From assembly GCF_002423035.1 (NCBI RefSeq), contig NZ_DIUM01000047.1:1-60928 (forward strand): a stretch of 60,928 bases of DNA. The letters run 5' to 3'. The position numbers were made by a program, and so were the translations under genes. This document shows, in pieces, positions 1-7,904 of the stretch. Source of the stretch: Thiocapsa sp. UBA6158. GTDB taxonomy: Bacteria > Pseudomonadota > Gammaproteobacteria > Chromatiales > Chromatiaceae. The notes below the pieces were generated by a model, which did no database searches, was not told the origin of the DNA, and saw nothing but the letters and a program-made list of their open reading frames with translations. The first letter of the stretch is position 1, and each line of letters starts with the position of its first letter.

Positions 1-701
1 CCCAGCTCGTAGTAGGCCCACCAGGAGCCCAAGGCGATACCGATGGTGAGGAAGACCCAAGCCGCAGTGGTCCATGGCCGCGACCAGCGCGCCCAGGCCG
101 AGTCCAGCTTGCCGCCGATGAGTGCGGCGATCGCGAAGGCGAAGGCGACCGAGAAGCCGACATAGCCCATGTAGAGCATCGGCGGGTGGATCGCCAGGCC
201 GAAGTCCTGCAGCAGCGGGTTCAGGTCGCGACCCTCGAGCGGTGCCGGGAAGAGCCGGTCGAAGGGGTTCGAGGTCAAGAGCATGAACAGCAGGAAGCCA
301 ATCGCCACCATGCCGAGGACCGAGATGACGCGAGCCACCATCGCCAACGGCAGATTCTTGCTGAAGGCCGCGACCGCAGCACCCCATCCGGCCGCCATCA
401 AGGCCCACAGGAGCAACGACCCTTCATGGCCGCCCCAGATTGCCGAGACCTTGTAGAGGAGCGGCATCAGTGTGTTGGAGTGACCCGCGACATATTCAAC
501 CGAGAAGTCGTCGGTCAAAAAGGCATGCAGGAGCGCGACGAAGGCAATGGCAACGAAGGTCAACTGGCCGCGGGCGAGGGGGCGAGCCATCTCCATCCAG
601 CGGCGGTTGCCGAGAAAGCTGCCGAGCAGCGGGACCGATGCCTGCGCGATCGTGATGACGAGTGCGAGAACAAGCGCGAAGTGACCGAGCTCCGGGACCA
701 T
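1..701 (-). CDS. ccmF: Cytochrome c heme lyase subunit CcmF (N-terminal part, cut by window edge)
   Basis: CcmF is the large integral membrane subunit of the System I cytochrome c synthase, which attaches heme to apocytochromes in the periplasm. The reading frame starts with ATG at 701 and runs off the left edge after about 233 codons of a protein usually near 650 residues. The visible part is strongly hydrophobic with several membrane segments. It carries the family motif HSNTLMPLLYKVSAIWGGHE near residues 78-97. It ends at LGSWWAYYEL, just before the expected tryptophan-rich WWD heme-handling segment, which lies outside the window. The start overlaps the ccmE stop by one base (TAATG), so the two are probably translationally coupled. 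Confidence 0.95.
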   Translation of the reverse strand, partial: MVPELGHFALVLALVITIAQASVPLLGSFLGNRRWMEMARPLARGQLTFVAIAFVALLHAFLTDDFSVEYVAGHSNTLMPLLYKVSAIWGGHEGSLLLWALMAAGWGAAVAAFSKNLPLAMVARVISVLGMVAIGFLLFMLLTSNPFDRLFPAPLEGRDLNPLLQDFGLAIHPPMLYMGYVGFSVAFAFAIAALIGGKLDSAWARWSRPWTTAAWVFLTIGIALGSWWAYYEL

Positions 702-1177
702 TAGTTGGAGGCTCCGCCGGTGCCGGCAGTGCCGACCGACTCGATGACCCCGTTCACGTGGGCCGTCTGAAGGGTGGACGCGACCTCGGGCGGCATGTAT
801 TCCTCGTCATGCTTGGCGAGGACCTCTTCGGCGTAAAAGACGCCGTCTGCACCGAGTCGACCCTTGGTCACCACCCCTTGGCCCTCGCTGAAGAGGTCGG
901 GCAGGATCCCGGTGTAGGCGACCTTCACCGTCTCGGCGTTGTCGGTCACGTCGAATTTGACCGTCAAGCCGTCCTCCTGACGTGCCACCGTTCCCGGTGT
1001 CACCAAGCCCCCGAGACGGAAGACGTGCTCGGCCGGGGCCTCGCTCGCCATGACCTGGGACGGGCTGAAGAAGTACGAGATATTGCTGTTGAGTGCACTC
1101 AAGGCCAAGGCCGAGGCCGCGCCGACACCGACGATGGCGAGGCCGACGAACACCAAACGTTTCTGTCTTGCTTTCAT
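701..1177 (-). CDS. ccmE: Cytochrome c maturation heme chaperone CcmE
   Basis: CcmE is the periplasmic heme chaperone that takes heme from CcmC and hands it to CcmF. The 158-residue protein has a short basic N-terminus, one membrane anchor (about residues 9-29) and an OB-fold periplasmic domain. It shows the signature LAKHDEEYMPP, in which His123 is the expected covalent heme ligand and Tyr127 the axial ligand. I chose ATG 1177 because it matches the family N-terminus (MKARQKRL) and overlaps the ccmD stop in an ATGA junction. An upstream in-frame start at 1303 would only add residues encoded inside ccmD. Confidence 0.96.
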   Translation of the reverse strand: MKARQKRLVFVGLAIVGVGAASALALSALNSNISYFFSPSQVMASEAPAEHVFRLGGLVTPGTVARQEDGLTVKFDVTDNAETVKVAYTGILPDLFSEGQGVVTKGRLGADGVFYAEEVLAKHDEEYMPPEVASTLQTAHVNGVIESVGTAGTGGASN

Positions 1178-1344
1178 TGATTCACTCCAGAGTCGCGCAT
1201 CCGGATCAATCGACCAAGACGGGCCAAAATGGTTCGCCGTTGAGCGCGCAATTGAAGAATTTCCGCCACGAGCAGCACCAGCACCATGCCGTAGGCGCCC
1301 CACACGAAAAAGGCGTAACCGCCTTGAGAAAAGAACTCGCTCAT
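1174..1344 (-). CDS. ccmD: Heme exporter accessory protein CcmD
   Basis: CcmD is a small membrane protein that helps release holo-CcmE from the CcmABC complex. The product is 56 residues with a single hydrophobic helix (about 12-33) that starts after SQGGYAFFVWGAYGM, a typical CcmD N-terminal pattern, followed by a basic cytoplasmic tail. It overlaps ccmC upstream and ccmE downstream by four bases each (ATGA at both junctions). Identification rests on size, topology and position between ccmC and ccmE. Confidence 0.92.
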   Translation of the reverse strand: MSEFFSQGGYAFFVWGAYGMVLVLLVAEILQLRAQRRTILARLGRLIRMRDSGVNQ

Positions 1345-2114
1345 GCTCGATGACCCTTGAGGTGAAGCTCCTGCACCCAGGTGTTGTCGGCCTCGCGGGT
1401 CAGGATGATGCTGCGCAGCCGCATCAGGGTGGACGCGAAGGAATACATCCAGAACCCGAAGGTCACCACCAACATCGAAAAAAGGATGTTGCCCTCGATC
1501 TGCGTCAGGTTGGAGCGCTGATGCAGTGCCGCGCATTGGTTCGGATCCGGGCAGTTCACGGACCAGAAGATGAGCGGGACCATCACCAGTCCGACGATCG
1601 CCAGGAGGGCCGCAGCCCGGTCGGCACGACGCGTGTCGTCGATCGCCGAGTGCAGTGCGATGTAGCCGATGTACATGAAGAAAAGAATCAGCTCCGTGGT
1701 GAGGCGTGGATCCCAATCCCAATAGGTGCCCCAGCTGGGACGCCCCCAAAAGGCCCCGGTCCAGAGCGCCAGGAAGGTGAAGATGGCCCCGGTCGGTGCG
1801 ATCGCGTTGGCCATCATGAAGGAGAGCCGCGTGTTGAACACCAGCCCGATCGCCGCCCAGCCCACCATCACGACATAGAGCCACATCGACATCCAAGCGG
1901 CCGGGACGTGGATGAAGATGATGCGGTAGTACTCTTTCTGCGCATTGCTCCCGCCGAGCTGATCGGGCGTCTGGAAGAATCCCCAGTAGAGGCCGACCAA
2001 GAGACACACCCCGGTCAGGATCCAAAACACCGGGATCAGTCGTCCCGCAAGCGGGTAGAAGGAGGCCGGAGCGGCAAATCTAAACCAGTTCGAAGCCATG
2101 GGTGAAGGGGCCAT
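1341..2114 (-). CDS. ccmC: Heme ABC transporter permease CcmC
   Basis: CcmC is the membrane protein that presents heme to CcmE at the periplasmic face. The 257-residue product has six predicted membrane segments. It contains the tryptophan-rich WWD-type segment SWGTYWDWDPRLTTELILFF (about residues 135-154) and the conserved HVPAAWMSMW stretch with a putative heme-ligand His near residue 69. ATG 2114 is preceded by a GAGGG-like ribosome site; ATG 2099 is an alternative start. An insertion of about ten residues around VNCPDPNQC, with two cysteines, sits in the loop before the fifth segment and is longer than in E. coli CcmC. Confidence 0.96.
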   Translation of the reverse strand: MAPSPMASNWFRFAAPASFYPLAGRLIPVFWILTGVCLLVGLYWGFFQTPDQLGGSNAQKEYYRIIFIHVPAAWMSMWLYVVMVGWAAIGLVFNTRLSFMMANAIAPTGAIFTFLALWTGAFWGRPSWGTYWDWDPRLTTELILFFMYIGYIALHSAIDDTRRADRAAALLAIVGLVMVPLIFWSVNCPDPNQCAALHQRSNLTQIEGNILFSMLVVTFGFWMYSFASTLMRLRSIILTREADNTWVQELHLKGHRA

Positions 2115-2122
2115 CCCTCGGA

Positions 2123-2794
2123 TTATTCGATTGAAATCTTAAGCGCAGCCGACGATGCCAGCGGCGCGAACGTCAGGGCAGCGACCAGAAAAGCCCCGAG
2201 CAAGGCAAGATAGGGTCGCGTGTCGGCCATATCGATGCCGCTTGCCGTGACCGCCCCGGCCCCGTAGACCAGCACCGGGATATAAAGCGGCAGGATCAAC
2301 AGCGACAAGAGAATGCCGCCGCCGCGCAGCCCCAGGGTCAGAGCCGCGCCGATCGCCCCGATCAGACTCAGCACCGGTGTGCCGAGCAGCAGGGCAACCA
2401 TCATGATCAGGATCGCATCATCGGAGAGATGGTACTGCATGCCGACCAGCGGAGCGATGAGCACCAGCGGCAACCCGGTCAGCAACCAGTGGGCCGTGAT
2501 CTTGGCCAACACCAGGATCGACAAGGGCTGTGCGGTCAAGACCATCTGCTCGAGCGTACCGTCCTCGTAGTCAGCCGCGAACAGGCGCTCGAGCGCCAAC
2601 ATCGAGGCCAGCAAGGCCGCCACCCAGACCACCCCCGGACCGAGGATCTGCAGGATCTGTCGCTCGGTGCCTACGCCCAACGGAAACAGACTCACCACGA
2701 TGATGAAGAAAAAAAGTGTGGTCAAGACGTCCGTGCGTCGCCGCAGGGCCAGCGTCAGATCACGCAGCAGAACACACCAGAAGACACGCAGCAC
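2123..2794 (-). CDS. ccmB: Heme exporter protein CcmB
   Basis: CcmB is the ABC-2-like permease partner of CcmA in the CcmABCD complex, whose ATP hydrolysis releases holo-CcmE from CcmC. The 223-residue protein has six hydrophobic segments and the family features FPLGVG (about residues 56-61) and LERLFAADYEDGTLEQM (about 88-104). The start is GTG 2794, seven bases after the ccmA stop, and the stop lies eight bases before ccmC. All ccm genes here run on the minus strand in the order ccmA-B-C-D-E-F, which suggests one transcript. Confidence 0.96.
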   Translation of the reverse strand: MLRVFWCVLLRDLTLALRRRTDVLTTLFFFIIVVSLFPLGVGTERQILQILGPGVVWVAALLASMLALERLFAADYEDGTLEQMVLTAQPLSILVLAKITAHWLLTGLPLVLIAPLVGMQYHLSDDAILIMMVALLLGTPVLSLIGAIGAALTLGLRGGGILLSLLILPLYIPVLVYGAGAVTASGIDMADTRPYLALLGAFLVAALTFAPLASSAALKISIE

Positions 2795-2800
2795 GGCCGG

Positions 2801-3448
2801 TCAGCTCCCGAGGTGAAGGCGTTCGACCTGGCCGGAGGTCAGACCGACCTCCTGGTGAGTCGTGAGAACGACGATGCCCCCGTGCGCCACATGCTCGGCG
2901 ATGAGGGTCTCGAGCAGATCCACCGCACCGACGTCCAATGCGGTAAAGGGCTCGTCGAGGACCCAAAGCAGGGCAGTGCTCAGGATCAGGCGTGCCAAGG
3001 CCACGCGCTTTTTCTGACCCTGCGAGAGCATGCGCGTGGGCAGATCCTCGAAGCCGACCAGGCCGATCCGCGCCAGCGCCGCCCAGATCGCGGACTCCTC
3101 CATGCGATCCCCGTCCAAGGTCGCGGCGACACGGAGATTCTCGATACCCGTCAGGTCGGCCTTGATGCCGTTCAGATGGCCGAAGTAGAGCAGATCGCGC
3201 CGATAGTCCTCGCCGAGACGACGTGTCGACTCGCCGTTCCAGCGGATCTCGCCCGAGTCCGGCGTGAACAACCCGCACAGCGAGCGCAGGAGCGTCGTCT
3301 TGCCGCTGCCGTTTGCGCCCCGCACGTGCAGGAGCGTGCCCCCGGCAACGGCGAAATCCAGGCCGGAGAACAGCATGCGGTCGCCGCGCCGGCATTCGAG
3401 CTGTGTCACCTCTAAACCGCGTCCTGGAGTGAAATGCGTCATTGTCAT
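2801..3448 (-). CDS. ccmA: Cytochrome c biogenesis heme exporter ATP-binding protein CcmA
   Basis: CcmA is the ATPase of the CcmABCD complex. The 215-residue protein has Walker A GANGSGKT (residues 44-51), the ABC signature LSQGQKKR (141-148) and Walker B LWVLDEPFTALD (161-172), in the expected order and spacing for a half-size ABC ATPase. ATG 3448 is preferred; ATG 3442 is two codons further in. A frame open further upstream to 3511 would add non-homologous residues and overlaps the phosphatase remnant. It is the first gene of the ccm operon. Confidence 0.95.
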   Translation of the reverse strand: MTMTHFTPGRGLEVTQLECRRGDRMLFSGLDFAVAGGTLLHVRGANGSGKTTLLRSLCGLFTPDSGEIRWNGESTRRLGEDYRRDLLYFGHLNGIKADLTGIENLRVAATLDGDRMEESAIWAALARIGLVGFEDLPTRMLSQGQKKRVALARLILSTALLWVLDEPFTALDVGAVDLLETLIAEHVAHGGIVVLTTHQEVGLTSGQVERLHLGS

Positions 3449-3537
3449 GTTGTGTCGGGCTCGCGGCCAAGGCCGGCGGGCAACGATATACGCTGGGTCG
3501 GCATTCCACAACCGCCCGGGCCCTGATCCGTTGTAGC

Positions 3538-3708
3538 CGGATTCTTGTAGACCCCGTTCAGGTGATGGGGTGTGCAGAGGATCCCGCCTGTTCCACCCGT
3601 GCCGGCTGCCCTGGACATCTCGATCGCCGTCTCGACGGTGTGCGCAACGTCGTCGAGGCCCGGGAGGCTATGGCAATGGGCGTCGATCACGGCGGGTTGC
3701 AGTCGCAT
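3538..3708 (-). pseudogene. Remnant of CpsB/PHP-type tyrosine-protein phosphatase (N-terminal fragment)
   Basis: An open frame of about 57 residues starting at ATG 3708 reads like the first third of a CpsB/YwqE-type manganese-dependent tyrosine phosphatase (PHP fold). It has the metal-binding IDAHCHSLPGLDD near residues 8-20 and CTPHHLNGVYKNP near residues 45-57. The usual DDG is changed to DDV, and after residue 57 similarity stops. The frame then continues for 30 more codons into the ccmA upstream region without resembling the family. The remaining catalytic residues of the roughly 250-residue enzyme are absent, so this is probably a decayed fragment left by a deletion next to ccmA. Confidence 0.6.
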
Positions 3709-3726
3709 GGATTCCTTGGGCCGGTG

Positions 3727-4785
3727 CTAGAGTCGACGGGATTCGACGAGATGCCGGATCGCATCGGGGCTCGCATTTGGCGTCTCGCCGTCGTGTCGCC
3801 GGTAGAGCCCGAGCATCTCCTCGGCGAGCTGCTCCCAATGGGTGCGACCTTGCTCCGCCGCGTGCATGAACGCCTCGGTCGCAGCGCTCTCGAGCCAGGT
3901 CTCGTAGGCATCGCGCAGCGCCGGGAAGAGATGCTGACGCATGCCCGTGAGTGTGCCGATATAACAGTGCAGCGAGGCCGGCTCGCCCGTCTCCGCCAGC
4001 GCCGGCAGTGTGACGAGACAATCGGCGAGGTGATCGCGCACCGCGCGTGCCATCAGCTCGGCTGGCGTGTTGGCGAGCGTCATCAGCATGGCGTTCCAGT
4101 CTTCGCCGAGCCGCTGTCCGGCCGCGTACTCGCCTTGTTCGTGCAGCAGCAGGGTCTTGATCTCGCGCTCGGTCATGGCGTCGAGTGACGCCTCGAGTGC
4201 GCCCTCGAAGTCGTAGCAGGCGAAGGCGCGCCCGAGCGCGTTGTCCGGGCGATGCCAGCGCCAGCCTTCGAGCTTCTCCCACAGGTAGCGTCGCAGAGAC
4301 TCGCGCCGCACGAAGATGGTTCGACCCAGGGTCATGGCCGGCGGCGCGCTCAGGTCACGGGCATACTCACGGGCGACCACGAAGACCGAATAACCTTCGC
4401 TCGAGCGGCGTTGCTCGAGTGCGCCGAGCACGAAGTGCGGCTTGGCCCGGTTGCCGAGCCCGCCGCTGTAGACCAGACCGAGCGGGGTGAGTTGGCTGTT
4501 GATGGCCTCCGCGTCGAAGGGGTCGTAGCGCTGGCCGTCGATCTCGATGGGCCGCATCTCCGCCTCTTCGAGCTCCTCCCAAAGCTGCTCGCGCGCTTGG
4601 AGCCACGCTCCGACTTGCTCGCGTTCCAAGGACGCACCATAAGGGAGGTGCTTTTCCCAGCGAAAATACTCCCGCATCTTCATCAGATAGATGCAGAGCG
4701 AGTCATCGGCGCCGTGGCGTGCATCCGAGACGTGACAGTTGTACTGCACGGCCTCGGCGAGCACGCTGATTGCAGGATTCGGCAT
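3727..4785 (-). CDS. Conserved hypothetical protein (352 aa)
   Basis: The gene encodes a soluble, acidic protein of 352 residues with no signal peptide or membrane segment. The N-terminal part contains MREYFRWEKHLPYGASLER (about residues 37-55) and the middle contains PHFVLGALEQRR. The composition is mostly alpha-helical. It resembles a family of uncharacterized proteins found in gamma- and deltaproteobacteria, but I cannot name a function. ATG 4785 is preceded by an AGGTGTA-like site. It stands alone between the phosphatase remnant and a divergent hypothetical gene. Confidence 0.75.
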   Translation of the reverse strand: MPNPAISVLAEAVQYNCHVSDARHGADDSLCIYLMKMREYFRWEKHLPYGASLEREQVGAWLQAREQLWEELEEAEMRPIEIDGQRYDPFDAEAINSQLTPLGLVYSGGLGNRAKPHFVLGALEQRRSSEGYSVFVVAREYARDLSAPPAMTLGRTIFVRRESLRRYLWEKLEGWRWHRPDNALGRAFACYDFEGALEASLDAMTEREIKTLLLHEQGEYAAGQRLGEDWNAMLMTLANTPAELMARAVRDHLADCLVTLPALAETGEPASLHCYIGTLTGMRQHLFPALRDAYETWLESAATEAFMHAAEQGRTHWEQLAEEMLGLYRRHDGETPNASPDAIRHLVESRRL

Positions 4786-4914
4786 CTGTACACCTCGAGC
4801 CGGAAGGGTCTTTTTTCTGAGTAGAATAATCGGGCATCAAGCTATCAGCTTCGTACCGCGCTGCCAATCTCGGGGCGGCGTCGGTCCAAACAAGTCGCGA
4901 AACAGGAGTCGGAC

Positions 4915-5469
4915 GTGGCATTACGTATCAAGAGTCATTGGTGGAACGACGATCAGGAGCGCTCGCTCCCGGAGATTGCGAGCGCACTGGCCTTCATCGC
5001 CTGGCGCATCGCCGTGGACAAGGCGATCAATCTGCACTGCGAGCGCTTCGTCTACGAGAGCGATCGTCAGCGCTTGGACGTGATCGAGGAGTACCTGGTC
5101 TTCCTGATCCAGATCGCGGATCGCATGTCGCACGGCATCTTGAAGGACGAGGACCGCCGCACCCTGATCACCGCCTTCGCGAAAAAGGTCTTCGAGCATG
5201 TGCAGGACAATACGCAGGATTTGCTCGGTCCGGGCGACTACGGCGGGCCCTTCATCGCCCGGCTCAACGCCCGCTCGGGCGAGTATGCCGACTACCAATT
5301 CGACGACGAGGGTCCGAGCTACGCCTTCCTGCGCCATCTCGGCTTCGAGATCCAATCCCTGATGGGTCCGAGCGAGGAGAATCGCTGGGTCATCGATCAG
5401 GTGATGGACAAGGACGGATGGGATGCCTACAAGCGCTTCTCCAAGGCATTCCGCGATCTGTTCGAGTGA
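4915..5469 (+). CDS. Conserved hypothetical protein (184 aa)
   Basis: A 184-residue soluble helical protein with a GTG start at 4915 preceded by CAGGAG. It contains YLVFLIQIADRMSHGIL (about residues 61-77) and a GPGDYGGPFIARLNARSGEY segment (about 104-123), followed by an aromatic-rich C-terminus. There is no signal peptide and no catalytic motif I recognise. The coding pattern and GC at codon third positions match the neighbours, so the gene is real. It is divergent from the 352-residue hypothetical and shares a 129-bp upstream region with it. Confidence 0.75.
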   Translation: MALRIKSHWWNDDQERSLPEIASALAFIAWRIAVDKAINLHCERFVYESDRQRLDVIEEYLVFLIQIADRMSHGILKDEDRRTLITAFAKKVFEHVQDNTQDLLGPGDYGGPFIARLNARSGEYADYQFDDEGPSYAFLRHLGFEIQSLMGPSEENRWVIDQVMDKDGWDAYKRFSKAFRDLFE

Positions 5470-5528
5470 GTTCGACGCCGCCGGTTCGGCGCAAGGTTGA
5501 CTGTCGGGTGACGCTGCGCTGATCCGAT

Positions 5529-6482
5529 CTACCCCGACCTGCGCGGGGCCGGGGTACGATCGGATGGGGTCGCGCGGCGTTCCAATTGGGTGACCAGGAT
5601 GCCGCACAGGATCAGACCGAGTGCGTAGAGATGATTTCGCTCGGGCTCCTCGCCGAGGAAGAGCATCCCGACGCCCACGGCCCAGAGCGGAATCAGGTAG
5701 TTGAGCTGGGAGACGAACGACGGACCGGCCGATTTCACGAGTTTGAAATAGACGATGGTCGCGATCGCGGTCGCAAAGACGCCGAGCAGCACGACTGCGA
5801 CCAGGTGCGGTGTCTCCGGGGCGACCTGTAACGCGACATCCCCGGCGACATCCCCGGTCAGAAAGAGGATCGGCATCATCATCAGCGACGCCAGCGAGAT
5901 GGTGGAGGCCGCGCTGAAGAGCGCATCGCTCGAAGGGCGAAGCCGCGCCAGGATCGAGGAGACGGCGTAGCTGATCGCCCCGCCCAGTACCGCCAGCATC
6001 GGCAGCAGGTGCCCTTGGCCGTTGGCGAGGTCCGCGAAGGCGTCCGGGCCGACCAGCACCACGACGCCGGTAAATCCCAGCACAAAACCAGCCACACGAT
6101 AGCGTGTCAGATGCTCGCCGGGTACGAGGAAGTGGGCGAGCCCCAGGGTCGCCAACGGCATCACGGCCATCAGGATGCCGGCCAGACCGCTGTCGATGAA
6201 GGTCTGGCCCCAGGCAATCAGGGAAAAAGGCAGGACATTGCCGAACACGGCGATCAGGACATAGAAGACCCAGAGCCGCGCCCCGGCGACCGGCCGGGCC
6301 GCGAGCATCCAGGCCGCGGGGACGAGCAGCACCGCGGCCACGACCAAACGTCCCGTGACCACCAGATCGGACGGCAGACCGCCGACGGCGATCTTGGTCA
6401 GGAGGAAGGATGTGCCCCACATCAGGGTCAGCGACAGCAGCATGACCCAATCGGCGAGGCGATGCCGCCGGGTCAGTTGCAT
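5529..6482 (-). CDS. EamA-family DMT transporter
   Basis: This is a 317-residue inner-membrane protein with ten predicted helices arranged as two EamA repeats (about residues 10-145 and 160-295), the architecture of drug/metabolite transporters that export amino acids, metabolites or drugs. Family-like segments are LMWGTSFLLTKIAVGGLPSD near the first helix and LNYLIPLWAVGVGMLFLGEE in the ninth helix region. Substrate cannot be assigned. The C-terminal tail is short and basic (RRATPSDRTPAPRRSG). It is divergent from the 2OG-Fe(II) oxygenase gene with a 265-bp intergenic region. Confidence 0.85.
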   Translation of the reverse strand: MQLTRRHRLADWVMLLSLTLMWGTSFLLTKIAVGGLPSDLVVTGRLVVAAVLLVPAAWMLAARPVAGARLWVFYVLIAVFGNVLPFSLIAWGQTFIDSGLAGILMAVMPLATLGLAHFLVPGEHLTRYRVAGFVLGFTGVVVLVGPDAFADLANGQGHLLPMLAVLGGAISYAVSSILARLRPSSDALFSAASTISLASLMMMPILFLTGDVAGDVALQVAPETPHLVAVVLLGVFATAIATIVYFKLVKSAGPSFVSQLNYLIPLWAVGVGMLFLGEEPERNHLYALGLILCGILVTQLERRATPSDRTPAPRRSG

Positions 6483-6747
6483 GGGGATGACTGCAAGGGT
6501 TCGGTTTGGGTCGGCGCGGATGGCGTCCGGGTGTCTGTCTCAAGCATGTCCGTAATCTCGATCACGATCGACCGGCCGGGTCTAGGGTCACTGACGGGAG
6601 CATCCTCCAACCGATGCCGGCAACGGTCCCATATTACATCTCCGATCTCCGATCTCCGACTCAAGCGCGCGGGTGCGCTCCGGTTTGACCTCGGCCGCAT
6701 CGGGTCCGGACAATAGAGCGAATCTTCCATGAGTCGACTCAGCCGCC

Positions 6748-7359
6748 ATGACCTTCGCCGTTGAACGTACCGTGCCCCCGTTGCCCACGATCCGCGAGGT
6801 GAAAGCCGGGAGCTTCATCTTCGAGCGGCCATTGGCGCTCCCGCCCGCTTTCTGCGACGCCGTGATCGAGCGTTTCGAGGCCCAGCCCGAATACCAGTAT
6901 GCCGGGCGGGTCGGGCAGCTTCGCACGGAGGATCCGGGTGTCAAGCGCACCACGGATCTGGTCGTGAGCAACAAGCCGGACTGGAAGGATGCCGATCGGA
7001 TGTTCTTCGGCTCGCTCGCCGCCGCGGTCAAGGAGTTTCGCGAGACCTATCCCTATTTCAAAGGGCCTTTCAAGGATGAAGGCTACCAAGTGCAGCGCTA
7101 CCGACCCGGCGAGTATTACCATTGGCATGTCGACGGCGGCAGTCACGAGCTGAGTCAACGCCAGTTGGTGGCGCTGTGGTACCTGAACGACGTGCCGGGT
7201 CCGGGCGGAGAGACCGAGTTTCTCTATCAGGGTGTCGCCGTGCGCCCCGAGCGCGGCAAGCTCGTCCTCTTCCCGCCCTTCTGGACACATGAGCACCGCG
7301 CGGCGGTCATCCGGGCCGGCGTCAAATACATCGCCACGACCTGGGTGGTCTTCGCCTGA
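6748..7359 (+). CDS. 2-oxoglutarate/Fe(II)-dependent dioxygenase (prolyl-4-hydroxylase-like)
   Basis: The 203-residue soluble protein has the double-stranded beta-helix motif of 2OG-Fe(II) oxygenases. It shows HWHVDGG with His127 and Asp129 as the first two iron ligands, and WTHEHR with His181 or His183 as the third. A Lys at 193 (AGVKYIATTWV) is a candidate 2OG carboxylate contact. It most resembles the prolyl-4-hydroxylase/SM-20 branch; the substrate is unknown. The stop overlaps the start of the next gene by one base (TGATG), so the oxygenase and the receiver-like protein are probably made together. Confidence 0.85.
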   Translation: MTFAVERTVPPLPTIREVKAGSFIFERPLALPPAFCDAVIERFEAQPEYQYAGRVGQLRTEDPGVKRTTDLVVSNKPDWKDADRMFFGSLAAAVKEFRETYPYFKGPFKDEGYQVQRYRPGEYYHWHVDGGSHELSQRQLVALWYLNDVPGPGGETEFLYQGVAVRPERGKLVLFPPFWTHEHRAAVIRAGVKYIATTWVVFA

Positions 7360-7742
7360 TGAGCGACCCTGCCCCGACCCTGCTGGCTATCGTCGAGCTC
7401 GGCGGCTACCCCAACCTGACGCCGCTGTATCGCGGCCTGGGATTCGAGGTCGAGGTGGTCGCTTCGCAGCGCAAGGCGCAGGCGGTGCTCAAGCGTCATA
7501 TCCCGGACGTCATCGTCGCCGAATACAACTTCCAGTCCGATTTTAGGGATCGCACCAGCAACCTTGAAACCCTGATGGCACGTCTACAGCGTCATCCCGA
7601 GGTCAAGGTGATCTGCTTCTACCAGAGCGAATACCGACACAAGCTCGACGCCATGACCGCACGCTTTCCGGTCTTCGAGGCGATTGCCTTTCCGATCGAG
7701 CCCGCGCGGGTCGAGGCGGCCTTGCGCCGCGCCGTCTCGTAG
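7359..7742 (+). CDS. Degenerate response-regulator receiver-like protein
   Basis: This 127-residue single-domain protein looks like a CheY-type receiver in length and in its alternation of hydrophobic strands and helices (LLAIVEL, DVIVAEYNF, VKVICFY, FEAIAFPIEP). The phosphorylation site is not conserved: the acidic pair after strand 1 is missing, strand 3 ends in AEY rather than a canonical Asp, and the Lys before the final Pro is absent. It is therefore probably a pseudo-receiver or protein-interaction module. It is coupled by a one-base overlap to the preceding oxygenase, which suggests a joint role that I cannot specify. Confidence 0.65.
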   Translation: MSDPAPTLLAIVELGGYPNLTPLYRGLGFEVEVVASQRKAQAVLKRHIPDVIVAEYNFQSDFRDRTSNLETLMARLQRHPEVKVICFYQSEYRHKLDAMTARFPVFEAIAFPIEPARVEAALRRAVS

Positions 7743-7904
7743 AACGCAAGAACCGCAAGGGCGCAACGAAAAGCGGTTGATCGGGTCGGGCTGAGCGACG
7801 CGTCATCCGACATGGGCCATCGCGGGCAGCTGCCGCCACGTCGGGTTGCGGCGCGCCCAACCCGACTACGGCTTGCTTGTGTCGAGATTGCCGGGTTCGC
7901 GCGA

